From a virus, in the IMG/VR virus record IMGVR_UViG_3300028610_000244, positions 33,869-97,868 of that record: DNA of 64,000 nucleotides; one strand, given 5' to 3'. Below, piece by piece: positions 57,175 through 64,000 of this stretch; the first letter of the stretch is position 1; each line of letters begins with the position of its first letter. Position numbers and translations under genes: made by a program. The notes below the pieces were generated by a model that saw only the letters and a list, made by a program, of their open reading frames with translations, was not told where the DNA came from and searched no databases.

Positions 57175-57208
57175 GCAAAAAGAAGCGGGGGCCGGTTAAG
57201 GCCCCCGC
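57175..57208 (-). terminator. Rho-independent terminator after the capsid gene
   Basis: GCGGGGGCC, 6-nt loop, GGCCCCCGC, then TTCTTTTTGC on the minus strand. Strong 9-bp GC stem. Located 13 nt after the capsid stop codon, so the capsid transcript is largely monocistronic. Confidence 0.88.
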
Positions 57209-57220
57209 ATCGGTTGCGGT

Positions 57221-58141
57221 TTAATTCAGGATGCCTTCGGCACCAGCCAAGCCAAGCTCACTGAACAAGGCCAAGCCACAGTACCACTTGACACGCCAGA
57301 TGTGCTCGTCCTTGGTCTCGCTCTCACCAACATCTACGACCTGGAGGCCGAAGGCGTTGGAGGCGGTCAGGCCCATCAGACCTGTCTTCATGTCGCCGTC
57401 ATCAAAAACGCCGGCGAAGATCGAGGTGCAGACGGCACCGGAGCCACCCTTGACCTGATCGGTCGGGAGCCAATCGTTCCTCAGAATCGGAACGCTGGAG
57501 TAGGCCGGCACGTTCTTGCCGCTGGGAAGCTCGTAAACTTCCTGCATGGTGACGCCACCCAAAGCACGGAGCAAGGTCTTGTAGGACCGGATCGTGCGGG
57601 CGTGCATGACGATGTAATCGACTTCGCCGTCTTTCGCTGTCACGAGGTCAAGCATCTCGTCCATGATCTCGAAGCTCAGGTTCGAGCCGCTGGCACCCGT
57701 GGTGGCGGTCTGACTTGCAGCCAACAGGTTGATGAGACCATTGAACTCATCAGAGGCACCCGTACCATTGACGAGCTGGTTCTGATAATTTCGGCCAGCA
57801 CTCTTGGCTTTGGACGCGATCTGGACGCCGGTCTGATCGTTGTCGCTGGAGCGAGTAGCCTGGATAAGGCCATCGACCTCGGCGTCACCGATGATCTTGG
57901 TCAGATTGCTTGTGACCTGGGTGAACGTTGCAGCCGCCTTCGCGGTGATAGTTCCACCAACGCCAATACTCTCGACGTCACCAAGGGCGTTCTCGCGGTT
58001 GTACGCCAGAGCGTTACCATTGATGCCCTCGAAAGGCAGCAACTGGAACATGTGATTGACGGTGATGACGGACTCAATGAGGCCGGCGATGAGGGTGTCC
58101 TGTGCCAGTTTTGCGGATTCAGCAAGTGTAACAGATGCCAT
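57221..58141 (-). CDS. Major capsid protein, 306 aa
   Basis: MASVTLAESAKLAQDTLIAGLIESVITVNHMFQLLPFE, NALAYNRENALGDV, SNLTKIIGDAEVDGLIQATRSSD and QNQLVNGTG fit the HK97-fold major capsid family found beside DUF4055 portals. Size is in the usual range. It has its own promoter with a 100-nt leader and a terminator, matching its need for very high expression. No delta domain is seen; scaffolding is supplied by the gene upstream. Confidence 0.92.
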   Translation of the reverse strand: MASVTLAESAKLAQDTLIAGLIESVITVNHMFQLLPFEGINGNALAYNRENALGDVESIGVGGTITAKAAATFTQVTSNLTKIIGDAEVDGLIQATRSSDNDQTGVQIASKAKSAGRNYQNQLVNGTGASDEFNGLINLLAASQTATTGASGSNLSFEIMDEMLDLVTAKDGEVDYIVMHARTIRSYKTLLRALGGVTMQEVYELPSGKNVPAYSSVPILRNDWLPTDQVKGGSGAVCTSIFAGVFDDGDMKTGLMGLTASNAFGLQVVDVGESETKDEHIWRVKWYCGLALFSELGLAGAEGILN

Positions 58142-58254
58142 TTTTATTCTCCTTGACTATTCGGTTCGGTTCACGTTATCTTCGTAGCACGTCGAAGACC
58201 ATCGCGGTCCCGGCCAAGGCTCGCCCTTATGCCAAGTGCCATACTTACATTCGT

Positions 58255-58283
58255 ATTATAACATTATCGGACCCAGGAGTCAA
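58255..58283 (-). promoter_or_regulatory. Major capsid promoter
   Basis: -35 TTGACT (58278-58283), 17 bp ending TGT, -10 TATAAT (58255-58260), an extended consensus -10. The leader of about 105 nt to the capsid ATG contains GC-rich stems. The -35 falls inside one arm of the dyad at 58269-58319. Confidence 0.88.
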
Positions 58284-58319
58284 GCGGAAAATAAAATAAT
58301 TTGCTTGACTCCTGAGTCC
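58269..58319 (-). promoter_or_regulatory. 11-bp dyad overlapping the capsid promoter
   Basis: Perfect arms AGGAGTCAAGC (58275-58285) and its complement (58303-58313), flanked by GGAC/GTCC, around a 17-nt AT-rich centre. It lies 6 nt from the scaffold stop. It could be a terminator for the scaffold transcript or an operator controlling the capsid promoter, since TTGACT is part of the arm. Confidence 0.65.
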
Positions 58320-58324
58320 CGATA

Positions 58325-59149
58325 CTATTTCCTCTGACTCTTGAGGCCCTCGCTGATCTTCTGAGCCGCGTTCATGTTCTTTGTTTTGTCGCCTCGACGT
58401 ACACTGGCGGGTCCGCTTGGAGCGGCTCCACCACCTTGTGCCGCTTGGTCTGACGGGAAGATTTGGCGAAGAGCTTTGTCCTTGGACATCTCCTCGAACA
58501 GCTCGTCCGTGTTCATCAACTCGCCGGCACGTTCGGGGCTTGTGGAATAGCGAGCCTCACCGGCCGCGTCAACCACTACGACACTGGGCTTCTCGTCCAC
58601 AAGAAGAACCTTCATCTGCTGGCGGGCAAACGGAGAGACCAGTTTGGGATTGAGGCCCTGCCAACCGGCACCGGCGTGCATGATTGAGGTTTCGATCATG
58701 TAGTTCTCAAGCTGACCCTGTCGGGTAGCGATCTCGCCGTCTTTGGTGGCTGTGAGTGCGGCCATCGCCTCGCTGTGATCTTTCTTGACGGCGGCGACAC
58801 GAATTGCGATGTCACTCTCGTTGCCGGATGCGTTCGCGGTCAGCTCTTCGACCTTGGTGTTGACACCGGCGACGATCTCGTCAATCGTTTGACCGTAATC
58901 AGACAACCCCGTCAGGTCTACTGCCTTGGAGTCCTTGGCGTCCTTGACTTCCTGTCTGACAGCTACCAGGGCTTTGTTCTGTCCCGTGATAACAGCAACG
59001 GCTGCGATGGTCTGAGCATCGCCTCTGAGGTTGTAGGTGACGGCACCGTCGTCGCCATCGGGTTCGATCTTCTCATAGAAGGCTCGGCAATTTTCCGGCA
59101 CCACGGTCAGCTCTTCAACGGTTCTGTTCTTTGTAAAATCAAATTTCAT
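58325..59149 (-). CDS. Scaffold protein, 274 aa
   Basis: MKFDFTKNRTVEELTVVPENCRAFYEK, then a charged helical region and EMSKDKALRQIFPSDQAAQGG near the end. The family is known from phages with this head module; scaffolds guide capsid assembly and leave before DNA packaging. The C-terminal 30 residues are basic (RRGDKTKNMNAAQKISEGLKSQ), as is typical of capsid-binding scaffold tails. Overlaps the portal by 11 nt. Confidence 0.82.
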   Translation of the reverse strand: MKFDFTKNRTVEELTVVPENCRAFYEKIEPDGDDGAVTYNLRGDAQTIAAVAVITGQNKALVAVRQEVKDAKDSKAVDLTGLSDYGQTIDEIVAGVNTKVEELTANASGNESDIAIRVAAVKKDHSEAMAALTATKDGEIATRQGQLENYMIETSIMHAGAGWQGLNPKLVSPFARQQMKVLLVDEKPSVVVVDAAGEARYSTSPERAGELMNTDELFEEMSKDKALRQIFPSDQAAQGGGAAPSGPASVRRGDKTKNMNAAQKISEGLKSQRK

Positions 59150-60575
59150 CAGTGTTCCTTTCAGGTTCTTTACTCTTGTCAGGGGTTCGGTTCGGCTTCT
59201 TGAAATTCACATTCTCTTCGTCTAACACGCCGCGACGTTGCAGCTCTTTCAGATATTCTTCTGTCGTCAGTCCTCCTTCTTTCCATGTTTCTAACAATGT
59301 TTGCAGCTCACTTGCTTCCGGTGACGTAAACTCTGTCGGAATGCGGGCCTTACCTGTGTGGTCCTTATTCATCCAGGCCGACATTATTTTCAGTGCAAAG
59401 TTTAAGGCATCATTGAAGCGAAACGCTACGTCTTGAAGAGGCGACGTCGCCTCGATTGAATCAAGTGCTCTTGCGGATGCGGCCTCACGATCAGGACGAT
59501 CTTTGGTGAACTCAGCACCATACGACTGCATCCGCTTTTCGAGATCATCCAAATCTGCCTTACCCGCAGAGATGGCGGCACCTTTGTGCTCGACATAGTA
59601 GAACCGGGCAGCGGGATCAGGTGTGTACAGCCACTCTTTAGGCCCAATGACCAGCTTACCTTCCTCGTCGTCGCCGCCCGAGACCGCGAGCATCGGGAAT
59701 CTGGCTACGGTGAGGATCGAAATCTGATCTGACATAGACTGCCAGTGGCGTATGTTCAGGTCCGCAAGATCATCAAGCGGGGACCGGCCCTGCATGAAGC
59801 CTGTGCGATCCGAGTAGAATGTCACGAGCGGAATGAAGTCGATGTCCATCCACCATGTTTCCACTACGCCCCAGTTCTGTTTTTCATCCTGCTGATAGAT
59901 ATCAACGCGAACCTTTGTAACAAAGTTAGGCTCTTCATCAGTTCCTATGTTGATTGCGTCAAGCTCAAGAACGCGAATCTGCGGAGTAACTACTTCCTCC
60001 CATTCATCCATGTGGGTGACTTGCTCCTCGATTCGGATATGCGTCAAGACTTCTCTGCCCTCGATCCTGGTGGCTAACGCGAAGATGACCTGCTCCGGAT
60101 GAATATGGACAAAGTAGGGCCTGATGTTCATTCGGTCATCATCCGCCAGCGTCCTGCCCATTGTTGGCACTTCCATGTGGGGGAACTCAACAAGTACGTG
60201 GCTGAATGCTTTGGCTACACCATCGCGGAACCAACGACGACTAAACACATCAAGATTATTGCCATCAAGATCGACGTCGTCCATCAGCGGCACAAGATGC
60301 TCGGAGAAATCTTCGGTGAATTGAATCTGGTTTGCGAACGGACGACCCACCCACATACGAAGAGTCAGGTCAACCATGTTGAACAGCACGTTACCCATGA
60401 TACGCTCATCGTAGTTTGTCACGGACTCATGCTCATGTTTTGGGGCCATGTCCTCGCCAGCTTCTCGCATAGGCTCGGTTCCACCGAGCAGTGTGCCCAT
60501 CTTCCACCAACGATTAGTCATCGCTTCATACGCTAAGCTCGGAGTCGCTACTGTTGCCTTTTCTTTTGCGGCCAT
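59139..60575 (-). CDS. Portal protein (DUF4055 type), 478 aa
   Basis: YEAMTNRWWKMGTLLGGTEPMREAGEDMAPKH, then NYDERIMGNVLFNMVDLTLRMWVGRPF, and the C-terminal DPAARFYYVEHKGAAISAGKADLDDLEKRMQSYGAE are DUF4055 portal features. Forms the dodecameric DNA channel at the capsid vertex. The expected neighbours (terminase and scaffold) flank it. The last 30 residues are basic/acidic and flexible. Confidence 0.9.
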   Translation of the reverse strand: MAAKEKATVATPSLAYEAMTNRWWKMGTLLGGTEPMREAGEDMAPKHEHESVTNYDERIMGNVLFNMVDLTLRMWVGRPFANQIQFTEDFSEHLVPLMDDVDLDGNNLDVFSRRWFRDGVAKAFSHVLVEFPHMEVPTMGRTLADDDRMNIRPYFVHIHPEQVIFALATRIEGREVLTHIRIEEQVTHMDEWEEVVTPQIRVLELDAINIGTDEEPNFVTKVRVDIYQQDEKQNWGVVETWWMDIDFIPLVTFYSDRTGFMQGRSPLDDLADLNIRHWQSMSDQISILTVARFPMLAVSGGDDEEGKLVIGPKEWLYTPDPAARFYYVEHKGAAISAGKADLDDLEKRMQSYGAEFTKDRPDREAASARALDSIEATSPLQDVAFRFNDALNFALKIMSAWMNKDHTGKARIPTEFTSPEASELQTLLETWKEGGLTTEEYLKELQRRGVLDEENVNFKKPNRTPDKSKEPERNTDEI

Positions 60576-60576
60576 A

Positions 60577-62079
60577 TTACCACTTCCTTTGTGTGATTGT
60601 CTTCCTAGTCCATCTTAACCTGTATCGAGTCATGTCACCTGCGTGATCCTCGGTTTCGGTATTAACATCATCCAACTTCTTATCATCGCGTGACAGGTTC
60701 GGAACCGTCCTACGCCAATCTATGCAACGCTCACATATAAAAATGCCTTTATCTTCTCTGAGTCCATCATGCGGTATGGCTCCGGACAATAATGTTCTGA
60801 TCTGCTGCCAACCCTGCTCACGCGAGCCTGGAGATTTATCCACTGTATCCCAGTAGACACCTTCCTTCTTCATATCACCTGCATGAGTTTTCTTGCCATC
60901 ATACTTCGAGAAGATGGCGGTGTCGGCCGGACCTCTTTTGATCCTACCCCGGAGTCCCATGTCCTTCTCTTGCTCTCTAATCTGCCGAGCGATGTCTCGT
61001 GCCGGCATATTCAGGCCCTTATTATCATCACTGGTGCTGCCGTAGTATTCATTGAATAGGAAAAGATCGCCTCTGACCTCGCCGTATGGTTTGCCGAACA
61101 TTGTAATCGGATTGCCATTACTCTCAGCCCACCAACCCACCGAGAACGGTTTCGATAGGCCGTGATCGTAGGCACGATTCAGGAACCAGCCCGCTTTCCT
61201 AAGTAGGATATATGGGATATTTGGGATAATGTGTTTGCTCTCATCCCAAATGTCATCGAACATACCACCAGATGTAATGTCCCAGGAGCCGTCGATCCAT
61301 GCAGCAAGCTCGGCCTTGTTCCGGGCAGCGGCCCGCAGCGTCTGGACATAGTTGGGCTGAGCCAACAGCATGATCTTGTTCTCGTACAGACTGCTTCGGA
61401 TAGCGACTCGCGGACGTTCCTTTTCGTCTTCGGGCACGTCACGCAAGTCTTTGATGACCTTGCCGATCAGCATCCCATCAACCATCGGCAACTGGAACCG
61501 TTTCTTTACCCAGTTATGCCCAGGTCCGTATGGGTTCGTGGTGGCTCGGATGCGACAAAGCTTCGCCACGGCCGGATGACTTGACCGGCTCAGCGAAAAG
61601 AGCGGTGTGTAGCAATCTGAGTTCGGCCACGTAGTCAATTCTTCAAATCCAATCCACGGATAACTGTGCCCGTGATAGTTCCAATATTCGTTCGGCCGCA
61701 TGATGTGCCGAAACTTTAACGTCTCGCCGTCTGGGAATACCCAGGTCTTCGCTTGTTTGTTGTAGTCCGCCTTCGGCCATATTTTCTTGAACCACTTCAC
61801 TGACTTATTTATAATATCATCAAGTTCCGGGAATGTTCTCCGGAACAGAATTCCTTTCCACTCTTCACCGTAGCCTTTGCCGACGTTTTGTGCATAGTCC
61901 ATCAACAGCGTGTCTGTCTTGCCGCCGCCTCGGTTGCCTGCGAGCAGTGTCTCAAAGATCGGACACCGCAGCAAAGCCTCTTGGCTTCCAGGTTGCGGAG
62001 CCCAGACGACCGGCGTACCGTCGATGTACGCGGTCAGCATCCCCGTCTCGTTCAGTCTCCATTCAACTTTTTCAGCCAT
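60577..62079 (-). CDS. terL: Terminase large subunit, 500 aa
   Basis: ATPase Walker A AGNRGGGKTD (about residue 48) and Walker B WIGFEELT. The coupling motif lies in ATTNPYGPGHNWVKKRF. The nuclease half contains acidic residues around GWWAESNG, DLFLFNEYY and KRGPADTAIF. Powers DNA packaging and cuts the concatemer. The 1-nt stop/start join with the upstream 89-aa gene shows coupling. ATG at 62077-62079. Confidence 0.93.
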   Translation of the reverse strand: MAEKVEWRLNETGMLTAYIDGTPVVWAPQPGSQEALLRCPIFETLLAGNRGGGKTDTLLMDYAQNVGKGYGEEWKGILFRRTFPELDDIINKSVKWFKKIWPKADYNKQAKTWVFPDGETLKFRHIMRPNEYWNYHGHSYPWIGFEELTTWPNSDCYTPLFSLSRSSHPAVAKLCRIRATTNPYGPGHNWVKKRFQLPMVDGMLIGKVIKDLRDVPEDEKERPRVAIRSSLYENKIMLLAQPNYVQTLRAAARNKAELAAWIDGSWDITSGGMFDDIWDESKHIIPNIPYILLRKAGWFLNRAYDHGLSKPFSVGWWAESNGNPITMFGKPYGEVRGDLFLFNEYYGSTSDDNKGLNMPARDIARQIREQEKDMGLRGRIKRGPADTAIFSKYDGKKTHAGDMKKEGVYWDTVDKSPGSREQGWQQIRTLLSGAIPHDGLREDKGIFICERCIDWRRTVPNLSRDDKKLDDVNTETEDHAGDMTRYRLRWTRKTITQRKW

Positions 62080-62348
62080 TAAGCTTCCACAACGAAAAGG
62101 TGCCTGAACTCTGCACAGGTGTCACTGTCACTTGTGTCCTGACACTGCATCGTACAGTGCCGTGACTTCGGCTTCCTGTATCCGCAACTTCGGCAGTTGA
62201 GATCAACGCCTGAGTTGAAAAACTGTTTGAGCCCGCCGAGGCACGCACTTACAGGCACGCTATCGCCGAATCTCTCGTTCACTTTCTCGACCAAGGCACC
62301 AACTGCTACAACCGCAGCCTGCTTCTCGAAGCCACACTCAGCCATCAT
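62079..62348 (-). CDS. Cys-rich protein beside terminase, 89 aa
   Basis: Starts MMAECGFEKQAAVVAVGAL, with C-terminal CRSCGYRKPKSRHCTMQCQD: six Cys and a His suggest zinc. The ATG overlaps the end of the small terminase gene by 11 nt and lies in the run NDG*/MMAE. Zinc proteins next to terminases often assist packaging, but no family recognised. Confidence 0.66.
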   Translation of the reverse strand: MMAECGFEKQAAVVAVGALVEKVNERFGDSVPVSACLGGLKQFFNSGVDLNCRSCGYRKPKSRHCTMQCQDTSDSDTCAEFRHLFVVEA

Positions 62349-62874
62349 TTTTGACTGTGGACGCAACCGACTTCTTACGTACAGGCTCAGTCCCGCCTTT
62401 GTTAGTTCGCACTCCAACATATTCTTTCTCCCAATCGTCAGGGTCAAGGGAAGCTTGCACAACGAGAACGCCGGCAGTGACATTCGCGTCAACAGATAGG
62501 TGATCGCGGTACTTCGGGCTGTTCGCCTTCGCCAACGCGATCAGCAAGGAATCGGAATAGTGACGTTCTGTCCCGCACACCTTGCCTTTGAAATATACAT
62601 TCTTGGTGACACCGTTGATGGCACGATCATGGACGGCGGCGTCGATCAGCTCGCAGTATCCTTGCATTGCGGCCGTCTCGCGGCTCTTCAATTCTTTTTC
62701 TTTGGTCATGCAGTAGACCATCCGGCCAGGATCGACGCCTGCCATGATCGCAGAATACCGCTTGCGGCCGGATACTTCGAGGTATGCGAAGTACAGGTCA
62801 AGCTCAGTGCTTGTGATGTCCGACAACGCCGGCAAGCCCTTTTCGGTGTCAATTTTTACTGGTACATGACTCAT
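62338..62874 (-). CDS. terS: Terminase small subunit-like protein, 178 aa
   Basis: N-terminal helical region with a helix-turn-helix-like stretch (LDLYFAYLEVSGRKRYSAIMAGVDPGRM), then helices (ELIDAAVHDRAINGVTKNV) and HYSDSLLIALAKANSPKYRDH, as in terminase small subunits that bind the packaging site. Position upstream of terL supports it. The ATG is 9 nt from a consensus -10 box, so the transcript may be leaderless. Confidence 0.76.
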   Translation of the reverse strand: MSHVPVKIDTEKGLPALSDITSTELDLYFAYLEVSGRKRYSAIMAGVDPGRMVYCMTKEKELKSRETAAMQGYCELIDAAVHDRAINGVTKNVYFKGKVCGTERHYSDSLLIALAKANSPKYRDHLSVDANVTAGVLVVQASLDPDDWEKEYVGVRTNKGGTEPVRKKSVASTVKNDG

Positions 62875-62883
62875 ATACGGGCT

Positions 62884-62912
62884 ATTATAGGACATTCCCG
62901 TCAAGATGTCAA
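62884..62912 (-). promoter_or_regulatory. Perfect consensus promoter for the head operon
   Basis: -35 TTGACA (62907-62912), 17 bp, -10 TATAAT (62884-62889). Nine nt (62875-62883) before the terS start codon; no Shine-Dalgarno in that space. The -35 overlaps the end of the 75-aa gene. Confidence 0.85.
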
Positions 62913-63128
62913 GGGAATTCCGCGAATTTCGACTTTTCCCCGCACAGTTGCGGTCTCAAGCCTGTCACCACCTTTTGCTATCTCGCCGGTGAAGAATGTG
63001 GCGAAACCTTCCTCCTCGTCGGCGGTCACGCAGCGGTCAACTAATGCACCGTCGCAGAATACCTCGACATCGTGGTCCCAGACATCTTCTCGCCAGCCTG
63101 GATCGGTCTTGTTTGCTGATAGCCGCAT
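62901..63128 (-). CDS. Small protein sharing a domain with the 189-aa protein, 75 aa
   Basis: DVEVFCDGALVDRCVTADEEEGFA ... VRGKVEIRG aligns with ALKILCDGVQVENAHTADTIAGVA ... VHGKIEITG at the C-terminus of the neighbour (63128-63697). So the same small beta domain occurs twice in tandem genes, once free and once fused. Function unknown. Confidence 0.68.
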   Translation of the reverse strand: MRLSANKTDPGWREDVWDHDVEVFCDGALVDRCVTADEEEGFATFFTGEIAKGGDRLETATVRGKVEIRGIPLTS

Positions 63129-63697
63129 CAGTCCAGCCCCGTAATTTCGATTTTTCCGTGAACAGTGAGGGTCTTGATTCGTCCCTGCTCGTTCTTCTTG
63201 TAGTATTTGGCGACACCCGCGATGGTGTCAGCCGTGTGGGCGTTCTCGACTTGGACGCCGTCACAGAGAATCTTGAGTGCTGTGTTCTCATGGATTTCAG
63301 GATCGTAGCCGGGCTCTCCTTCCCTCACCGAGACATGCGTGACCTTGCCGTTCTCGTCACGGATTATACCGGGCTCTGGCTGCATCTCGGCAGCTATCTT
63401 GACTGCTTCGACTGCCGGTGCGGTCTCTGCCTGCTTCTCTATCGCAACCTCGGCCAGCGTCTTGTGCGTCAGCACTGGCTCTTTGGTTTCCACCATTGGT
63501 AGGTCTTTCAGAATATCGTTCGGCCGCATCTGCCGATTTATCCTGGCGGAGATAGACTCACCCCTCAACCCCTCCATCGCGTCGATGCGTTCACCTATCT
63601 CATTTAGGTACAGCCGGGCCATCTTGAAGTAGCCTTCCTTCGCAAACATTTCCGCGAATGTCCCCAGGTCTCTGATACTGTGTTCTGACATATCCAT
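63128..63697 (-). CDS. Hypothetical protein with shared C-terminal domain, 189 aa
   Basis: N-terminal helices (FAEMFAKEGYFKMARLYLNEIGERIDAME), a Pro/Ala/Glu-rich linker (QAETAPAVEAVKIAAEMQPEPG), and the C-terminal beta domain described for the 75-aa protein. Start chosen at 63695-63697 (TAATG overlap, GGAG 8 nt before); an ATG two codons upstream is also possible. No function can be assigned. Confidence 0.68.
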   Translation of the reverse strand: MDMSEHSIRDLGTFAEMFAKEGYFKMARLYLNEIGERIDAMEGLRGESISARINRQMRPNDILKDLPMVETKEPVLTHKTLAEVAIEKQAETAPAVEAVKIAAEMQPEPGIIRDENGKVTHVSVREGEPGYDPEIHENTALKILCDGVQVENAHTADTIAGVAKYYKKNEQGRIKTLTVHGKIEITGLD

Positions 63698-63984
63698 TAC
63701 CATAGCTCCAATTGAACTTGTTTCGATCTCGGTTTCGATCCTGTCGCTTTATCACGCCGCTCCGTCAATTCTTTTTCTTGTTGCCGCACTACGCCCAGAA
63801 GGGTGGTCTTCTTGTCTTCGGGTATCTCCGGGCCGTGCGAGTAGTTCATCTTGGTTCCCATGAACTCTGCATCAGTGCAGCCCATCCACTTCCACGGGAA
63901 GATGTGCGGGATCACCTTTATCGTCGTGGCCCTGAAATGGGCCGCAATGAACTTCGTGTCGATAAAATTGAATTTCTTCGACAT
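63697..63984 (-). CDS. Hypothetical protein at the window edge, 95 aa
   Basis: MSKKFNFIDTKFIAAHFRATTIKVIPHIFPWKWMGCTDA, then GVVRQQEKELTERRDKATGSKPRSKQ. Basic helical C-terminus. An in-frame ATG at 63991-63993 is an alternative start, and upstream sequence is outside the window, so the exact start is uncertain. No family recognised. Confidence 0.6.
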   Translation of the reverse strand: MSKKFNFIDTKFIAAHFRATTIKVIPHIFPWKWMGCTDAEFMGTKMNYSHGPEIPEDKKTTLLGVVRQQEKELTERRDKATGSKPRSKQVQLELW

Positions 63985-64000
63985 GACTCTCATTACTTCT

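Overview
The window looks like most of the genome of a tailed double-stranded DNA bacteriophage (Caudoviricetes) with a siphovirus-type tail. Evidence is a head module (terminase large and small subunits, DUF4055-type portal, scaffold, major capsid protein), a long-tail module (head-tail connectors, tail terminator, tail tube, frameshifted tail assembly chaperones, an 833-residue tape measure, tail-tip proteins, fibres) and a phage replication module. Every protein gene lies on the minus strand, so transcription runs right to left. Genes are tightly packed, with many ATGA or TAATG overlaps. I see no integrase, CI-like repressor or partition gene, so a lytic lifestyle is more likely, though this is inference. 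The host is a bacterium: promoters are sigma-70-like with 17-bp spacers and most starts have a Shine-Dalgarno sequence. A lipobox, a Tat signal and a DegP-like protease hint at a Gram-negative host, but the host cannot be named from this sequence.

Layout from right to left. 63984-57221: small proteins, terminase, portal, scaffold and capsid; the capsid gene has its own promoter and terminator. 57153-48717: two paralogous virion proteins, connectors, tail terminator, tail tube, the G/GT-type chaperone pair with a GGGAAAC slippery site, a gp10-like protein and the tape measure. 48717-38779: fibre-like, beta-helix, tail-hub and tail-tip proteins. 38718-33773: nucleotide-pool enzymes (a duplicated dATP/dGTP-diphosphohydrolase-like domain, a HAD nucleotidase), a metallophosphoesterase with an N-terminal helix-turn-helix, and small zinc and membrane proteins. 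33764-22457: replication and recombination (SNF2-type helicase, SSB-like protein, RecD-like helicase, family A DNA polymerase, PD-(D/E)XK nuclease, primase-polymerase fused to an SF3 helicase). 22420-19879: predicted envelope proteins, including a trypsin-like protease. 19682-12605: early-type small proteins, an HExxH metalloprotein, tRNA-Gln, tRNA-Ile and a tRNA-like element, an ATP-dependent DNA ligase, a dimeric dUTPase and the RNA ligase RtcB. 12546-4108: a second set of tail fibre and receptor-interaction proteins with their own promoters. 4087-80: more small or zinc-binding proteins and a chimeric protein carrying an SNF2 motif-VI-like segment.

The most unusual signals are: four matching early-type promoters; a 24-bp perfect palindrome with a degenerate neighbour; a strand-biased octamer (18 copies on the coding strand, none seen on the other, in all three reading frames); three structural genes whose start codons lie only 8-9 nt from a consensus -10 box (probable leaderless mRNAs); N-terminal peptide tags shared by otherwise unrelated fibre proteins; an RNA-repair ligase together with tRNAs and tRNA-like hybrids; and a protease gene whose linker is a 21-bp minisatellite able to form a G-quadruplex. 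No endolysin was recognised.
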